The notes: generated by a model from the sequence alone, not told the origin. A stretch of DNA of 64,000 nt from Nonomuraea turcica (GCF_030718205.1 NZ_JAUZQF010000039.1:1-64000), one strand, 5' to 3'; numbered from the stretch's first letter, positions 1 through 8,120 are shown. Program-made: numbers and translations.

Positions 1-117
1 CGCGCGAATGCCGTCCTGAAGAACTGGCGCATCCTGCGCAAACTCCGCTGTTGCCCGCTACGTGCAGGTCAACTCGTCAAAGCAATCTTCGTCCTGCAAG
101 CTCGCGAGGTGCGGTGA
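1..117 (+). pseudogene. C-terminal remnant of an IS5-type DDE transposase
   Basis: The reading frame is open from the first base and ends at a TGA at 115-117. It encodes 38 residues beginning RANAVLKNWRILRKLR and ending LVKAIFVLQAREVR, which I recognise as the extreme C-terminus of IS5-type DDE transposases in actinomycetes. The rest of the gene, if present, lies left of the window. No matching inverted repeat could be identified just downstream, so this is probably a truncated copy. The family is assigned from memory of the motif, not from an alignment. Confidence 0.55.
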
Positions 118-650
118 AAAACCTTCAGTGTCTTCCTGCTCATCCTGTCGATGGCCGAAGCGGCCATCGGCGAAGCCCGCGCCCCCGAACTCCACGAACC
201 CCTCGGCGTGCTGCTGTTCGGCGGGAGCGTCGTGTTGCTCTCGCAAGCCTGCTCGCAAGGCCCCGAAACGCGCACCGCAGCGTCATGACCGTGTCGAGGC
301 GGCAGGCTCTGCACGTGCTGGAGCTAGGTGCCGCGGCACCCGCCTCCCGCTGTTCACTGATCGGTGGTGCACCCGCCGTCCCTTGGCCTGCTCATCGAGA
401 GAGACAGGTTCACAGGAGCCGTCGTGACCGGAGGCCTGGATGCTGTCAACGACGCAGGGATGCCTGCACGTGGGGGTGGTCCAGGGCCGGCGACGTCGTG
501 GTCAGCGGCGTGAGCGGATCGGCGGGATGCCGCGCACCGGCGGCTCCAACGCCAGGCTGTCGCGGAAACATCACGTGGTAAACGAAAGCTGCGGTGGGGC
601 TCGCTCGAATCGAGCGTCGAGCCCCGCCGTTCCGTTGAGCAAGGTGTGAA
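118..650. other. Gene-poor stretch with decayed sequence
   Basis: No open frame here has convincing coding character, start signals or recognisable motifs. A frame at about 120-290 on the plus strand reads as a short hydrophobic membrane-like peptide before meeting a stop, which may be decayed coding sequence of unknown family. The only clear structure is the hairpin at 592-629. Confidence 0.4.
592..629. terminator. Stem-loop, probable intrinsic terminator
   Basis: GGGGCTCG at 596-603 pairs with CGAGCCCC at 618-625. The stem extends outward with one mismatch, and a small nested hairpin (CTCG/CGAG) lies in the loop. There is no T-tract, which is common for actinobacterial terminators. It lies just before the truncated MFS frame. 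Confidence 0.4.
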
Positions 651-929
651 ATGGCGACTTACCGAGAAGTATTCGCTGTGCGCGAGTTTCGTGCGCCCTT
701 TGCCGCACAACTACTGCCTCTCGTTGGACTAACCTCCAAAGTTGCCGTCTCGCTGATTATCCCGGCCGATCGCGACGTGGATTTACTGCGGCAGCAGCGT
801 TGCGCAGGACTGGTCGCAGATTACCTGCACAAGAGCGCCGTTCCCAGCAGCTTTCAGCGCCAGCTCTGTGCCGTCCGCCGTCAATTCTTCCGCGCGGTGA
901 CCAGTGCGAAGGACAGCAACTCTCCTTGA
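651..929 (+). pseudogene. N-terminal remnant of an MFS transporter
   Basis: The first 36 or so residues (MATYREVFAVREFRAPFAAQ, then LLPLVGLTSKVAVSL) match the start of actinobacterial MFS permeases, which begin with a short YREV-FRALW-type amphipathic stretch and then transmembrane helix 1. Homology stops at about position 760. The rest of the frame is charged and non-membrane, so roughly 370 of the usual 400 residues are missing. The ATG at 651 is the natural family start. The transporter family comes from motif recognition; the substrate cannot be inferred. Confidence 0.5.
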
Positions 930-1231
930 TCAGTAGCCAGCATGTCGAGCACGGGCTGCTGCGCCCCGGCTCCGTCCGGTTGGAATTCGGCCATGGCACG
1001 AGTCCACAGCAGCCAATCCCGCCACCCGCCCGAGGGGCCTGATGACCTTTGGCCGACGTGGAAGGCTGGCATGGCGTCATGCTGCCGGAGGGGCCAGCAG
1101 TGGCGGATCTGCCCCCGCAGCGGGAGGGGGACGCGGCGGGTCGGGCAACCCTGCTGGCCGATCGCCGAATGACCGCGGCTGGCCAAGCTGGTACGAGCGG
1201 CTGAGTTGCGCGAAACGGTAGCTTCGTGACC

Positions 1232-1399
1232 ATGCGCTTACTCGTGACTGCCGCCGAGCCGGACGTGTTTGCCCGCGTCCTCGGAGTTGCTGCTACCTGC
1301 ATTGCACAGGGCATGGGCGTAGTTCTGGCGACCGGGAAGAAGCGCCTCAGTCCGTGGTTCAAGATCACCTCCGAAGAGGCCAGGCTATCCAAGCCTTGA
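1232..1399 (+). CDS. Small hypothetical ORF, 55 aa
   Basis: An ATG at 1232 opens a 55-residue frame ending in TGA at 1397-1399. The product starts MRLLVTAAEPDVFARVLGVA and has a mixed hydrophobic/charged composition that reads like real protein. I do not recognise the family and there is no strong ribosome binding site. It lies inside a decayed interval and may be the head of a longer broken gene whose tail is the frame at 1448-1609. Confidence 0.25.
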   Translation: MRLLVTAAEPDVFARVLGVAATCIAQGMGVVLATGKKRLSPWFKITSEEARLSKP

Positions 1400-1447
1400 T
1401 CATCTGGGTCGTATTGACACAGGTGCGCATGCCCGCCCCCTCCCACC

Positions 1448-1609
1448 GACCAGGAACACGACCAGATCCACCAGCTCCACGTCCCCGACCACGACGTCAA
1501 GACCATCGCCAAGTAGGGCGGCCGGTCGCCCACGTCGCGCGTGCTGTACGAGTACATGCGGATCGTGGACGAGTGGGCCGACAACGCCACGGCGGGCATA
1601 GGACTGTAG
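1448..1609 (+). pseudogene. Decayed coding fragment of unknown family
   Basis: A plus-strand frame reads DQIHQLHVPDHDVKTIAK, then a TAG at 1514-1516, then GGRSPTSRVLYEYMRIVDEW and a few more residues to a TAG at 1607-1609. The amino-acid composition on both sides of the internal stop is protein-like and in the same frame. It looks like one gene end with a single nonsense mutation, without a start of its own. Family not recognised. Confidence 0.3.
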
Positions 1610-1678
1610 CCCGCATGGCGAGGTTGTCCCGGACATAAGGAGCCGGGCGCGCCTCTCCCGTGTAACGGGACACACGTC

Positions 1679-1715
1679 GCGCCCCGCTCGATGCGTGGTG
1701 GATCGAGCGGGGCGC
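1679..1715 (-). terminator. Strong intrinsic terminator after the secreted protein gene
   Basis: GCGCCCCGCTCGAT at 1679-1692 and its exact reverse complement at 1702-1715 form a 14-bp GC-rich stem with a 9-base loop. It lies 20 bases beyond the stop codon of the leftward gene ending at 1735, where a terminator for that gene is expected. Confidence 0.75.
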
Positions 1716-1734
1716 GCGGTCGGTCACTAAGGGA

Positions 1735-2100
1735 CTATGACGAGCAAGCGTCCGCCGTCCGAGTGACGTGAGTGGCAGTCACCCAGTAGGTGTCACCGTG
1801 GTCGTGGCTGATCGTCGTCTTCAGCAGGCCAAGCGTGACGCCGCTATAGGCTGAGAGGTACTGCCCTTTGGTCCAGAAACCATCGAAAGAACCGCCGTAC
1901 TTGTTGTAGTACTTCCGGCTCAAAGTCGCGGTGACCTTGTATCGGCAGATCGTTGTCGCCGAGACGTTCGCCTCGAGCGTGGCGCTCAAGCTGGATGTGG
2001 CGGCGGCGCTTGCCGAGGGTGCGCCGACTCCGATCGTGCCGATGGGGATGAGTGCCGATGCAACGGCCATCATGATCACAGTGGACTTGCGCTTGGACAT
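1735..2100 (-). CDS. Small secreted protein of unknown function
   Basis: The product is 121 aa starting MSKRKSTVIMMAVASALIP. I chose the ATG at 2100 because GGGAGAGAC lies immediately upstream; a longer in-frame start at 2175 has no such site. Residues 1-33 are a Sec signal peptide: basic n-region, hydrophobic core, and a likely cleavage after APSASA. The mature part is about 90 residues, rich in Ser, Thr and Tyr, with two Cys (CRYK and the C-terminal DACSS) that could form a disulfide. It is probably a small beta-rich exported protein. No family is recognised. The terminator at 1679-1715 and its own ribosome binding site suggest a single-gene transcript. Confidence 0.75.
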   Translation of the reverse strand: MSKRKSTVIMMAVASALIPIGTIGVGAPSASAAATSSLSATLEANVSATTICRYKVTATLSRKYYNKYGGSFDGFWTKGQYLSAYSGVTLGLLKTTISHDHGDTYWVTATHVTRTADACSS

Positions 2101-2503
2101 GTCTCTCCCAATGCATGGAACGTGCTTCCGTGGGTGGAAGCTCTGCCGCATACCGAGAGACGTGGAGCCGGTCAAAGTGTGACCTCGCTATAGAAGATGC
2201 GACCTAGGTCACACACCGTTCGCGCGTGCGCTTGCCATGGCTTGACAACCGTGTGTACCCTCATGATCAATCTGGGATTCGTGTAGGTACGTCGGGTTTC
2301 CTCCCGCGCGTACGGTTCAGGCGATGCACTGAGAGCGTCGCTCCGGCGCGAACGCAACGTCCCCCATACTTCGGGTACCCCCGAAAGATCGCCTCTCAGA
2401 TCCTTGATCACGAACTAGGTCCTGGATACTCCCCGGTCCAGGGCCTTTCGCATGCCTTTTGACCAGCGCCGGAGCGGTCGCCTCGCCGAGGCCATGCGGG
2501 GCA
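2101..2503. other. Intergenic stretch, no gene supported
   Basis: This 400-base interval separates two leftward genes for secreted proteins. It should hold the promoter of the 1735-2100 gene on its left side. A weak hairpin (CCTGGA/TCCAGG, about 2419-2446) lies downstream of the gene ending at 2504 and might terminate it. No reading frame has convincing coding features. Confidence 0.4.
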
Positions 2504-3031
2504 CTAGTACCTGCGGCAGTCATGCTTGGCGAGAACCAGGGTCATCCCGGCGACCTGGTTGGTCTTATAGGACAGGTAGAAGAGGTAGAGCGCCTTCTTG
2601 TTGCCCGGCACGCCGGCGGTGGGATAGCCGCCCGGACCACGCCGCAGGTCGGGGTAGGCGGTCTTCAGTTGCGCCCTGGTGGAGCCGATGCCGATGCCCT
2701 GGGGCGTCTTGAGGCCGGAGGGCGCGACGATCATGGTCACGCCGTAGTTCTTGGAGACGTACATACCCACCCGGTAGTTGGGGTACGGGTTCTCCTTCAG
2801 GTCCCAGCCCGTGCATCTTGCGTGGTCCCCGACTGATTTGCGGACGATTCTCCCGGTCGCTTTGGCCTTCGCGGCGCTCATGCCGAGCTTCAGGTTGCCG
2901 TACCCGTACGGTCCCAGCGTCGCCTTCTGGGCCGCGAGCGCGGCGGGCGCGACGGCGGCTGGCACGACACCTCCCGCCAGCGCCACCACCAGCACCGAGC
3001 GGCCGACCCGTAGGGCGTTGGTTCGGTTCAT
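2504..3031 (-). CDS. Secreted hypothetical protein, 175 aa
   Basis: The ATG at 3031 is preceded by GGAGGAAGC, an excellent ribosome binding site. Residues 1-34 form a signal peptide (MNRTNALRVGRSVLVVALAG core, AXA-type end at ALA). The mature domain contains GYGNLKLGMSAAKAKATGRI, a layout seen in small actinobacterial exported proteins where a lightly conserved LGMS-type segment is followed by two Cys-containing strands (here ARCTGW and KHDCRRY). A second repeat-like unit (IGIGSTRAQLKTAYPDL) resembles the first in the order G-S-A-K/L, suggesting a duplicated fold. No enzymatic motif is visible. Function unknown. Confidence 0.8.
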   Translation of the reverse strand: MNRTNALRVGRSVLVVALAGGVVPAAVAPAALAAQKATLGPYGYGNLKLGMSAAKAKATGRIVRKSVGDHARCTGWDLKENPYPNYRVGMYVSKNYGVTMIVAPSGLKTPQGIGIGSTRAQLKTAYPDLRRGPGGYPTAGVPGNKKALYLFYLSYKTNQVAGMTLVLAKHDCRRY

Positions 3032-3181
3032 GATGCTTCCTCCTTGATCTTTGACTTGATCACCTTAGTGATAGTTCGGATTGGTTGTTGGGGATTCGCG
3101 GAGTTGCGGGCAGGCGCCGCGGCACTCGGATCACTCACCGGCGCTGGCTTTTCACGTAATCGGCCCTCTCGGAGATCCCTC

Positions 3182-3978
3182 ATGTGGTGGCATTCGATCG
3201 ACTACCTCAAGCGGGACGGCCGCCAGCGCGGCATGCTCGCCCACCGCGGCTTCCGGCTGCACGAGGTGCCCCGGCTCATGCTGCGGTGCCGGATCCGCGG
3301 TCACCGGCCGGTGGTCGACGGGTACGGCCCGTACGAGCCTGGCCTTGACGCGGCCCGCTGGGTGGCGTGCGACCGGTGCGCCGTCCGGCCCGACCCGCAG
3401 GGCAACCTGCCCGTGAAGCACTTCGAGCTCGGCCAGCCGTACACCAACGACCTGTACCGGCCTGAGTTCATCCAGGCCATGCGCGAACTGGGTTCGACCA
3501 CGTGGGGGCCCGGCCCGTGGCCGGACAAGCCGACCGGCACGCTTGGCGGCGAGCTCGTCATCGGCCGGACATTCGGCGTCTTCTCCGCCGAGATCACGAT
3601 CGGAGCCGCCGGCGCGGAGCACACCTTGTCCGCGCATCTGCGGGTGTGGCCGTTCGGCGCTTTGTACCTGCACACCGAAGGGTTCGGCGCGTGGCTGCAG
3701 CGCCGCCTCATCCCTGAGGGATTACACGTCGCGGGTGATCAACGTGTCGGTCGACGAGTGGGCGATCCGCTGGCAGCTGTGGGCCCGCGAACACGAGTGG
3801 TCACGGGATGACCCGTGGTGGATGCACGGCCGCATCAGCCTCAACCTGGTCGAGAAGACCTTCGGCCCGAAGCGGTACAGCTACGAGACGGTCGACGGGC
3901 CCGTGCTCGGCTGGGTGAAGATGCCCGAAGGCGACATGCACCAGGTGCAGCTGAAGCTACAGCGGGTACGGCTCGGCC
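3182..3978 (+). pseudogene. Hypothetical protein gene broken by a frameshift
   Basis: The ATG at 3182 follows GGAGATCCCTC, a good ribosome binding site. The first frame runs through MWWHSIDYLKRDGRQRG, RHRPVVDGYGPYEP-like segments and ends in register at about 3718 (LQRRLIPEG). Coding then continues one base over in another frame (DYTSRVINVSVDEWAIRWQ to LQRVRLGL near 3978), consistent with a single-base insertion. Joined, the product is about 265 aa, Trp/Arg-rich, with a CDRC pair, and lacks its natural C-terminus because the sequence runs straight into a MarR remnant. The family is one I associate with uncharacterised actinobacterial proteins; no function can be given. Confidence 0.55.
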
Positions 3979-3981
3979 TGC

Positions 3982-4372
3982 CTAATCCAGCGCCACGTGG
4001 AACGACAACTTCGCCAGGACGGCGGACTCATCATGGTGCAGTACGAGGTCCGCACTGGGCCAACGAATGCGCACCTCGGCGCCGCTGCATCACCGAGGTC
4101 GCCGAATTGATGATCACCTCACGCAGCGGCCTCAGCTACCAGGTCGCCCAACTAGAAAAGCCGGCCTGCTCCGCCGCGAAACCGACACCACCCACGAACG
4201 CCGGGCCATGGTCGTCATCACCGAGGACAGCCAACGACTCCTGGAAAGACCGCACCCCGGACACGTGGAAACGGTCCGTGACGGCCTGATCGACCTGCTC
4301 ATCGAGAAGCAGATCGCCCAGCTCGCCGACATCATGGACACCGTACGTGCTCACCTGCGGTCCCGCGTCCCG
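3982..4372 (+). pseudogene. Decayed MarR-family regulator
   Basis: Pieces in different frames read in order VERQLRQDGGLIMVQYE, ITEVAELMITSRSGLSYQVA, AGLLRRETDTTHERRAMVV and QIAQLADIMDTVRAHLRS. They are collinear with, and very similar to, the intact MarR protein at 19285-19788 (VERQLREAGGLTMVQYE, ITELADLMITSRSGLSYQVA, QIAQLAEIMDTARTHLRA). The copy lacks the N-terminal 25-30 residues and has at least two frameshifts, so it cannot make a functional repressor. Its 5' end is fused to the broken hypothetical gene at 3182. Confidence 0.75.
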
Positions 4373-4456
4373 CTAACGCCCTCCCGCAAAAGGGAACCCG
4401 GCCAGCACCCTGAAGCGCTGGGATGCCGCCCCAACCGGCCCATTTACCTTGCGCTG

Positions 4457-4482
4457 GCCGCTCACCGTCGACGGTGAGCGGC
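4457..4482. terminator. 26-bp perfect palindrome
   Basis: The sequence CCGCTCACCGT-CG-ACGGTGAGCGG, extended by G and C on the outside, is a perfect inverted repeat of 13 bp per arm with no loop (positions 4457-4482). It lies after the MarR remnant and before the IS256 fragment. It could be a terminator or part of a transposon end. No T-tract follows. Confidence 0.4.
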
Positions 4483-4504
4483 GAGATCCACGAGTTGTGA
4501 GGCT

Positions 4505-4603
4505 GGCGACGGTGGCGAGGGCGCGAAGTACTGGCTGCGCGTGCCGACCGAGATCAAGAACCGCGGTGCGGGCGATGCGCTGATGGTGGTCTGCGACGGG
4601 CTA
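4505..4603 (+). pseudogene. Internal fragment of an IS256-family (Mutator) transposase
   Basis: About 33 codons read GDGGEGAKYWLRVPTEIKN, then RGAGDALMVVCDGLK. This is the conserved block around the second catalytic Asp of IS256-family transposases (GAKFW...NRGV.D...VCDGLKGLP). The match stops at about 4603, where sequence homologous to a LysR regulator begins at once, so the fragment marks a recombination junction. Confidence 0.65.
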
Positions 4604-4605
4604 AA

Positions 4606-5437
4606 GTGGCGGCCGCCGAGCGGCTGCACATCGTCCAGGCCGCGGTCAGCCAGCAGATCGCCCGGCTGGAACGCGAGCTGGGCGTGGTCCTGTTCGACCG
4701 CTCCACACGGCAGGTGCGACTGTCCGGCGCGGGGGAGCGGTTGTTGCCCGAGGCGCGTGCCGTGCTGGCCGCCGCTCGCCGGACCCGGCAGGTGGCCGCC
4801 GACATCGCCGCCGGCGAGGAGGGCGTCCTGCGCCTGGGCATCGTGCAGAGTGAGCGCATCCACCGACTGATGAACGGACTGGCGGCCATCGCGCCCCGGC
4901 TTCAGGTGCGGCTGCACCGGCTCGTCCCGGCGGAGCGGCTAGCTGCCGTGCTATCCGGTGAACTGGACGCCGCCCTGGTCCGTGCCGCAACGGCGGCCCC
5001 TGGGCTGGAGCTGCTGCCGGTATGGACCGAGCCGCTGCTGGTGGCTCTGCCGGTCGGCCATCCGCTGGCCGACGAACCCGTGCCGCGCCTGCCACAGCTC
5101 GCCGGCCTTCCCCTGCGGCTCGCACCCCGGGACAACAATCCGCCCTTCCACGACTGATAGCCGAGGCCATGCGCGAGGCCGGGGCCGAACCGCTGCTCGG
5201 GTCGCCGTTCACCGCCCTGCTGGACACGCTCACCGCGATCGGGCTTGGCGCGCCGTCCTGGACGGTCTTCTACCAGGTGGGCGACCTGCCCTCATTGCCC
5301 CGAGTGGCCATCCGCACCCTGGCCGCACCCACGCTGATCACGTCGCTGGCCGTACCTCCCGGCCCGCCCACGCCGGGCCGACGCCACCTGCTCCAGGCCA
5401 TACCAGCACAGATCAAGTCTGACCGGGTGTTGCGGGG
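4606..5437 (+). pseudogene. Decayed LysR-family regulator, paralogue of the gene at 27124-27981
   Basis: From AAERLHIVQAAVSQQIARLE the frame matches the intact LysR at 27124-27981 along its whole length (ELGVVLFDRSTRQVRL, ALPVGHPLADEPV, APRDNNPPFHD). It lacks the first 18-20 residues of the winged helix, replaced by IS256 sequence, and shifts frame at about 5150 (continuing LIAEAMREAGAEPLLGSPFT ... SWTVFYQVGDLPSLPRVAI). No usable start remains. It is a dead copy of a regulator whose functional paralogue survives 22 kb away. Confidence 0.8.
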
Positions 5438-5509
5438 TGAAGGCGCGAGGCACGTGACGTCACGGCGAAGGGTGTGAACTGCTCCCGCCGCACCGCGGGC
5501 GGCGAAAGA

Positions 5510-5534
5510 ACGCGCCTCGTCGGTGAGGGCGCGT
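5510..5534 (-). terminator. Stem-loop downstream of the cupin gene
   Basis: ACGCGCC at 5510-5516 pairs with GGCGCGT at 5528-5534 around an 11-base loop. It lies about 40 bases past the stop of the leftward cupin gene, so it may terminate that transcript. There is no T-tract. Confidence 0.35.
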
Positions 5535-5575
5535 GGAGGCATGCGCAAAATGGCGGACCTCGGAGTCCCTGGTGA

Positions 5576-6040
5576 CTACTGCTCCTCGTAGGTGATTTCG
5601 TACCTGGCGGCGATGGGGTTGAGCTTCTTCGGGTCAAACTGTCCGTCCGTGGTGGTGGCGTCCGGTCCGGCCTCGGCGAGGTCCTCGATGTAGCACTCCC
5701 ATCCTCCGGGCGTGGAGATCTGTATCACCCGCGGGGGCTGGGCGGAGCCTCGGCGTAGGGCGTGCGGGACGCCGTGTGGCAGCAGCACGAATCCGCCCGC
5801 GGCGACGTGCTCGACGCGGTCGTCGAATTCCACCTCCAGTACGCCGTCGAGCACGTAGATGCATTCGTCGGCCATGTGGTGGACGTGGCGGGGGATGTCG
5901 CGGGCCAGAATGACCTCCAGCAGGGACAGTCTGCCTTCGGTGTCCTCGGTTCTGGCCTTAAAGCCGAACACGGGCGGGACGGGGACGCGGGTGGGCCGTA
6001 CCTCGCCGGGGTTGAGCAGGATGAAACGGTCTTTCGACAT
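5576..6040 (-). CDS. Cupin-2 domain protein
   Basis: The 154-aa product has a single cupin barrel. Motif 1 is RHVHHMADECIYVLDG, with likely metal ligands His52, His54 and Glu59; motif 2 is LLPHGVPH with His93. These are the ligands of quercetinase-type and other small cupin-2 enzymes or sensors. There is no signal peptide, so it acts in the cytoplasm. AAAGGGA lies just upstream of the ATG at 6040. The gene is divergent from a TetR regulator and shares a 90-base control region with a perfect palindrome at 6084-6103, so it is very likely repressed by that TetR. Substrate unknown. A second cupin lies beside a LysR at 28096. Confidence 0.85.
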   Translation of the reverse strand: MSKDRFILLNPGEVRPTRVPVPPVFGFKARTEDTEGRLSLLEVILARDIPRHVHHMADECIYVLDGVLEVEFDDRVEHVAAGGFVLLPHGVPHALRRGSAQPPRVIQISTPGGWECYIEDLAEAGPDATTTDGQFDPKKLNPIAARYEITYEEQ

Positions 6041-6083
6041 GACGGTGTCCCTTTCGGTCTTCCACGCATGGCATAATTCGGAA

Positions 6084-6103
6084 TACGGAATCCCTATTCC
6101 GTA
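6084..6103. promoter_or_regulatory. Probable TetR operator between the cupin and TetR genes
   Basis: TACGGAATCCCTATTCCGTA is a perfect inverted repeat with 8-bp arms and a 4-base centre. It lies midway in the divergent promoter region. Size, symmetry and position are typical of TetR operators that control both the regulator and its divergent target. Binding is inferred. Confidence 0.65.
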
Positions 6104-6130
6104 ATGAGTCTAGACAGAGGATGTGCTGGC

Positions 6131-6706
6131 ATGTCAACTCCGCCCATCCGGCGCAAGCCGCGCAGCGACGCCGAGCGCAACCGTGACCGTGTCCTGGAGG
6201 CGGCCCGCGCACTGTTCGCCGAACAGGGCTACGACGTGCAGATGTCGGAGGTTGCTCGGATGGCCGGAGTCGGGGTCGGGACCCTCTACCGGAAGTACCC
6301 GACCCGCGAGGCCCTGATCGAGGCGGTTGCCGAGCGCCGTTCCGCCGAGATGGCGGCTTTCGCGCGGGCGCGATGCCAGGCCGAGGCGGATCCCCCTCAG
6401 GCGCTCCGCGTGTTCCTGTGCCACGTCGGAGAGGTGCTGGCGGACGATCGCGGCATGTCCGAGGTGATCGAGAAGGCCATGGGCTCGACCGAGCCCCGTG
6501 GGGAGACACGCGCGGCGCTCCTTTCCGTCGTCACTGAGCTGATAGACCGGGCGCAGGCCAGTGGCGTAATCCGGTCGGATGTGACGACCGAGGACGTCAA
6601 CATGATCGTCTGTGGTCTGGCGGCCGTCATTCGCCATTCGGCCGGTGACTGGCGGCGGTTCATCGAGATCGCGCTCGATGGCCTGCGTCCCTCGCAGACC
6701 ACGTGA
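6131..6706 (+). CDS. TetR-family transcriptional regulator
   Basis: The product from the ATG at 6131 is 191 aa; AGAGGA lies about 10 bases upstream, and I prefer this start to the in-frame ATG at 6104, which lies next to the palindrome. Residues 10-60 are the TetR DNA-binding domain (LEAARALFAEQGYDVQMSEV, then ARMAGVGVGTLYRKYPTREA). The rest is an all-helical ligand domain ending GDWRRFIEIALDGLRP. It probably represses itself and the divergent cupin through the palindrome at 6084-6103. A damaged paralogue, split by an IS3 element, lies at 25268-27105. Confidence 0.88.
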   Translation: MSTPPIRRKPRSDAERNRDRVLEAARALFAEQGYDVQMSEVARMAGVGVGTLYRKYPTREALIEAVAERRSAEMAAFARARCQAEADPPQALRVFLCHVGEVLADDRGMSEVIEKAMGSTEPRGETRAALLSVVTELIDRAQASGVIRSDVTTEDVNMIVCGLAAVIRHSAGDWRRFIEIALDGLRPSQTT

Positions 6707-6816
6707 TGGCACAACCCCCAGGCCCGCACCCATCTCGCCCCACGAGCCCGGACCAGATCGCCATGTCTTCAGGGATCGCGAACCTGGTCATGCCATGGCC
6801 CAGCCTGCGGACACCG

Positions 6817-7613
6817 TCACGCACCTACCGGTATCGGCGGCCATGGTCGGATAAGCCGACTTATGCCGACCTGGTCGGCGAACTGCTGGTGGTTGAGGAT
6901 GGCGTAATGGGCGGCTCGCAGTTGCGGACCGAGCCGCAGGCCAGACGTGGCGAGCCTGCGGTATGCCTGCTGGTAGACGGCCAATGCGGTGCTGCCATCC
7001 CCCGCCAGGTACAGTGCGCGCATCGGCAGCATGTATGCGGTCTCGTCCTCCGGCCGCTCCATCAAACGCTGTCGCAGCAGGTCCTCCGCCTCGGTGCGCT
7101 TCCCAATGCGAATTAGGATCTCAGCGAGATCGAGCACGGCCCGCCGCCGGTGGCCGTGCATGCGCGCGATCCAACTCTCCAGCATGGGCCATGCGAGATG
7201 CCCCTCAGGGGAGACCCCTGCCCGAGGTCAAGAGCATGCCTGAGGAGGGCTGTCTGCTCCTGGGGATGGTCCACCGATTCGGACAGGTCAAGCAGCTCGA
7301 GAAAAGTCCGGAAGTCCACCCGCGCGTCAGGTAAATGGAGCCGGTACACGCTGCCATGCAGCGTCTGGACCGCGTCCGGGCCGAGCGCCCGGCGGATGAG
7401 GTGGATGTAGCCGCGAATGTTGGCAGTGGCCGAATGTGGGGGCTCGATCGGCCACAGCTCACAGATGATGCGCCCCACCGGCAACGGCGCGTCGGCCACC
7501 AGCATGTGGGCAAGTAGGGCACGAGGTTTCGGCCACATGCGGATCGGGACCCCACCGCCAACGGATACCTCGAACGCCCCGAGCAGGCGAACGTCATGTC
7601 GAAACTGGGACAC
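6817..7613 (-). pseudogene. SARP/BTAD-family regulator broken by one frameshift
   Basis: A GTG at 7613 preceded by GAGAGGA begins a frame with the OmpR-like winged helix of SARP regulators (VRLLGAFEVSVGGG, ALLAHMLVADAPLPVGRII) and the start of the bacterial transcriptional activation domain. At about 7190 the protein continues in another frame (MLESWIARMHGHRRRAVLDL, then EDLLRQRLMERPEDETAYML, ALAVYQQAYRRLATSGLRLG), the helical BTAD tail. Joined, the length is about 265 residues, normal for a small SARP. The lesion looks like a single-base indel, so this is either a recent pseudogene or a sequencing error. Confidence 0.75.
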
Positions 7614-7702
7614 GTTTCCTCTCTCGTATTCCGCTGAGGATTGTCTGATCAGGCTTCACGATGTGACCGCTGTACGCGGATAGGGCGAGGGCCAGCGTCG
7701 GC

Positions 7703-7828
7703 GGCATCGCCAGCGCCATGGAGAACATCCTCACGCGGTATACGAATGAGGTTTTGTTCGGCCGGATGACCCCTGACGACGCCGCACGGATGTTCATCAC
7801 GGAGGCCAACGCCTCCATCGTGGGCTAG
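7703..7828 (+). pseudogene. C-terminal tail of an ABC sugar-binding lipoprotein
   Basis: The frame ending at TAG 7826-7828 reads ASAMENILTRYTNEVLFGRM, then TPDDAARMFITEANASIVG. It closely matches the last 40 residues of the intact binding protein at 57433-58722 (ASAMEDILTRYSEEVMFGRM, TPDDAAQKFITEANASIAG), also at the nucleotide level. Nothing upstream of about 7700 is homologous, so only the 3' tail of a second copy survives. Its stop overlaps the stop of the IS630 remnant on the other strand at a CTAG. Confidence 0.8.
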
Positions 7829-8120
7829 TGTTCCTCGCCTTTAATGCGACGCAGAAGTAACTCCAGGGATGCGAGGATCTCTTCGGCCGTCTTGATCCAG
7901 ACGAACGGCTTGGCGTCCTCGTTCCAGATGTCCACCCACGCCAGGATGTCCTTCTCCAGCGCGGTGACGCTTGTGTGAACGCCCCGCCGGATAAGTTTGT
8001 CGGTGATCAGCCCGAACCAGCGTTCCACTTGATTCAGCCGGGAGGCGCTGGTCGGAGCGAAGTGCATATGAAAACGAGGATAGCTGGCCAGCCACGTCTG
8101 GACGTTGTGGACGAACACGT
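7825..8120 (-). pseudogene. C-terminal remnant of an IS630-family transposase
   Basis: On the minus strand the frame reads VQTWLASYPRFHMHFAPTSA, RLNQVERWFGLITDKLIRRG, VHTSVTALEKDILAWVDIWN, then KPFVWIKTAEEILASL. This is the C-terminal third of an IS630 transposase, including the catalytic-Glu region of the DDE fold (NQVERWF). The upstream half is missing. The stop codon sits on the CTAG at 7825-7828 shared with the binding-protein tail. Confidence 0.8.

Noticed and set aside
881..1186. Minus-strand ORF as a methyltransferase-like or conserved protein
   Set aside because: A 45-residue helical-looking stretch is suggestive, but no family motif could be recognised and the remainder is low-quality sequence.
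2242..2270. TTGACA-type promoter in the 2.2-kb intergenic region
   Set aside because: A TTGACA is present but no convincing -10 element lies at the right spacing and no rightward gene follows.
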